Origin: Pseudomonadota bacterium
Lineage (GTDB): Bacteria > Pseudomonadota > Alphaproteobacteria > Caulobacterales > Caulobacteraceae
Assembly (NCBI GenBank): GCA_023445955.1
Contig: JAEXJH010000022.1
Span: 1 to 5,643 of the forward strand
Reading direction: 5' to 3'
Length of the DNA: 5,643 nucleotides
Shown: positions 5,216 through 5,643 of the stretch, piece after piece
How the letters are laid out: every line of letters begins with the position of its first letter
How positions within the stretch are numbered: the first letter of the stretch is position 1
Position numbers and translations under genes: made by a program
Notes under the pieces: generated by a model
Database searches by the model: none
What the model saw: the letters and a program-made list of their open reading frames with translations, nothing else
What the model was told of the DNA's origin: nothing

Positions 5216-5643
5216 ATGGACTTTCTGAAAGATCGACGGATCATCCTCGGCGGCGGCGCGGCGCTCGCGCTGCTGGCGGGTCTTGGCATCGCCGTGGCCT
5301 TGATGTCGGGCCACGACAAGAAGCCCGACGAGGCCCCGCCGGCCTCGCGCGGCGGCCTGATCGTCGAGACCGGCCGCGATGACGACAGCAAGCTGGACCC
5401 CGCCCGGCCGCTGCGCTGCTTCGTCGGCGGAACCTTCGTCGGCGAGATCACCCTGGCCGAGTGCGCCAAGAAGAACGGCGTGGCCACCGGCGCGCTGGAC
5501 GTCGGCGTCGACGAGACCGGCGCCCTGGCCGCCGCCGATCAGGCCGGCACGGTCCTGACTCCGCTGCCGCCGACCCCGACCGTCACCGCGCCCGCCGCGA
5601 CCCCGACGACGCCCACGGCGACCCCGACCACGCCGGCCAACTC
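5216..5643 (+). CDS. Membrane-anchored protein of unknown function, Pro/Thr-rich tail (3' truncated)
   Basis: An open frame from ATG 5216 continues to the window edge without a stop: 142 full codons are visible. MDFLKDRR is followed by a hydrophobic helix (about residues 9-30, rich in Gly/Ala/Leu), predicting an N-terminal membrane anchor with a short positive cytoplasmic tail. A charged, Pro-rich linker follows (33-65). A compact segment (66-102) then contains C68-F-V-G-G and A81-E-C-A and reads on as NGVATGALDVGVDETG; the two cysteines are 15 residues apart. From about 115 it becomes a Pro/Thr/Ala-rich tail, typical of a disordered periplasmic spacer. I do not recognise a named family. It begins 57 bases after flaEY on the same strand and could be co-transcribed, but a flagellar role is not shown. 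The codon use is GC-rich like its neighbours, supporting a real gene. Confidence 0.75.
   Translation, partial: MDFLKDRRIILGGGAALALLAGLGIAVALMSGHDKKPDEAPPASRGGLIVETGRDDDSKLDPARPLRCFVGGTFVGEITLAECAKKNGVATGALDVGVDETGALAAADQAGTVLTPLPPTPTVTAPAATPTTPTATPTTPAN
5597..5634 (+). repeat. Short tandem repeat encoding ATPTTPT/A
   Basis: GCGACCCCGACGACGCC (5597-5613) recurs with one mismatch at 5618-5634, a 21-base period that keeps the frame and repeats a seven-residue Pro/Thr unit. It lies at the truncated end of the last gene, so the copy number may be larger outside the window. Confidence 0.5.

Noticed and set aside
1..5643. tRNA, rRNA, CRISPR array, insertion sequence or attachment site
   Set aside because: No cloverleaf, repeat-spacer pattern, transposase gene or terminal inverted repeats were seen. 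The GC-rich composition is uniform apart from the short AT-rich island near 640-670.

Overview
The window reads as part of a flagellin locus from a GC-rich alphaproteobacterium, most likely a Caulobacter species. The evidence is the gene order (flagellin, flaG, a second flagellin, a GNAT acetyltransferase resembling FlmH/PseH, then a very large FlaEY-type protein), together with Caulobacter-like flagellin ends and CcrM-type GANTC sites in promoter positions. All supported genes are on the plus strand. The species call is inference from gene content; no database was searched.

Layout. Positions 1-133 hold the last 43 codons of a flagellin gene (probably fljK), closed by a strong intrinsic terminator (143-175). 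A FlaG-family gene follows (241-576). Its Shine-Dalgarno sequence is far from the start codon, with a small hairpin between. The 184-base gap at 577-760 holds a candidate sigma-54 promoter (582-598) and an AT-rich inverted repeat (643-666), then a complete flagellin of 278 residues (761-1597, fljJ-like). A GC-rich stem-loop without a T-tract lies before the acetyltransferase gene flmH (1657-2211). The 79-base gap before flaEY contains two GANTC sites one helical turn apart and a small hairpin. flaEY runs to 5158. A membrane-anchored protein of unknown function with a Pro/Thr-rich tail starts at 5216 and runs off the window.

How the genes fit together. The flagellins build the filament and FlaG-family proteins influence filament length. 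FlmH is expected to make an N-acetylation in the nine-carbon sugar pathway that supplies flagellin glycosylation. FlaEY is historically described as a flagellar regulatory protein. Its sequence instead looks structural: flagellin-IN-like modules flank a beta-propeller built from SBBP-type repeats, with no signal peptide, and helical segments at both ends. That mismatch is the most interesting point here. I did not find a wholly new multi-gene system.
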